A DNA stretch of 6,397 nucleotides from positions 1-6,397 of the forward strand of contig JAEYXG010000195.1 of the NCBI GenBank assembly GCA_023428585.1, in the 5' to 3' direction. The notes below the pieces were generated by a model. It saw only the letters and a program-made list of their open reading frames with translations. It was not told the DNA's origin and searched no databases. Shown here in pieces: positions 6,056-6,397 of this stretch (position 1 is the first letter of the stretch; each line of letters starts with the position of its first letter). Both the position numbers and the translations under genes were made by a program. The DNA comes from Bacteroidota bacterium. Its GTDB lineage: Bacteria > Bacteroidota > Bacteroidia > Bacteroidales > Lentimicrobiaceae.

Positions 6056-6086
6056 CAAAAGTAACTCCTTTATGACGAATATTCAA
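6056..6086 (-). promoter_or_regulatory. Promoter for the small lipoprotein gene, overlapping the start of ung
   Basis: On the minus strand TTG (6086-6084) is followed after 20 bp by TACTTTTG (6063-6056), an exact TAnnTTTG -7 box. Transcription would begin near 6050 and run leftward, giving a leader of about 83 nt that contains the inverted repeat at 6013-6032. The -33 element lies within the first codons of ung. No comparably good promoter for ung itself was seen on the plus strand. Confidence 0.5.
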
Positions 6087-6397
6087 CCAAAGATTGAGCA
6101 GAGCTGGAAAGAGGTTATGATAGATGAATTCAGGAAACCATATTTCGAGGAGTTGAAGAATTATTTGATTGAAGAAAGAGCCAAATATCCTGTTTATCCT
6201 GCAGGATCACAAATTTTTGAAGCATTCAACAAAACCCCCTTTTACAAAGTTAAGGTTGTAATATTGGGTCAAGATCCTTATCATGGCGCCGGACAGGCCC
6301 ATGGTCTATGCTTTTCGGTGCCTAAGGGGACAGCATTTCCACCATCATTGCAAAATATCCTAACAGAATTAAAAACTGATTTGGAAATCCCTTTTCG
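6072..6397 (+). CDS. ung: Uracil-DNA glycosylase (family 1), N-terminal half
   Basis: The first 108 codons of ung; the window ends inside the gene, and the full protein is normally about 220 residues. Uracil-DNA glycosylase removes uracil from DNA by cutting the N-glycosidic bond, the first step of base excision repair of deaminated cytosine or misincorporated dUMP, in the cytoplasm. The defining water-activating motif GQDPYHG is at residues 66-72, with catalytic Asp68. Other family segments are present: the PAGSQIFEAFN region (43-53), the VKVVILGQDPYHG strand and loop, the uracil-pocket stretch GQAHGLCFSV (74-83) and the Pro-rich loop FPPSLQNI (89-96). The DNA-intercalating HPSPLS loop lies beyond the window. 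The ATG at 6072 places the motif at the usual distance from the N-terminus. The gene is divergent from the small lipoprotein gene. Confidence 0.97.
   Translation, partial: MTNIQPKIEQSWKEVMIDEFRKPYFEELKNYLIEERAKYPVYPAGSQIFEAFNKTPFYKVKVVILGQDPYHGAGQAHGLCFSVPKGTAFPPSLQNILTELKTDLEIPF

Overview
The window is AT-rich DNA from a member of the Bacteroidota. The evidence is: two proteins with C-terminal type IX secretion (T9SS) type-A sorting domains, which occur only in this phylum; promoter boxes that fit the phylum's TTG-N17-23-TAnnTTTG pattern; start codons without Shine-Dalgarno sequences; and signal peptides cleaved just before Gln. The order cannot be fixed from the sequence alone.

Layout, left to right. 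(1) Positions 1-397, minus strand: the first 132 residues of an exported papain-like (C1, aminopeptidase C/bleomycin hydrolase type) cysteine peptidase, cut by the window edge. (2) Positions 398-675: a divergent intergenic region with a candidate promoter for each flanking gene and a leader of about 157 nt on the plus strand. (3) Positions 676-4878, plus strand: two tandem T9SS cargo genes, an 891-residue BNR/Asp-box beta-propeller protein and a 490-residue protein with four fibronectin-III-like repeats. They are 54 bp apart and are followed by a strong intrinsic terminator at 4896-4935, so they probably form one transcription unit. (4) Positions 4973-5734, minus strand: an exported protein of unknown function, probably associated with the outer membrane. 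(5) Positions 5839-5967, minus strand: a 42-residue small lipoprotein gene with its own promoter and terminator. (6) Positions 6072-6397, plus strand: the first half of the uracil-DNA glycosylase gene ung, divergent from the lipoprotein gene and cut by the window edge.

How the genes relate. Except for ung, a cytoplasmic DNA-repair gene, every product carries an export signal. The propeller and repeat proteins should cross the inner membrane by Sec and the outer membrane by T9SS, ending on the surface or outside the cell. The repeat protein looks like an adhesive or spacer module and the propeller like a ligand-binding module. No enzyme active site was recognised in either, and no partner or substrate can be read from the sequence. 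The most useful points for a second look are the two-gene T9SS cargo unit with its long leader, the small lipoprotein gene that length cut-offs would miss, and the tightly overlapped regulatory signals around 5758-6086. I did not find a clear undescribed multi-gene system such as a defence island, CRISPR array or mobile element.
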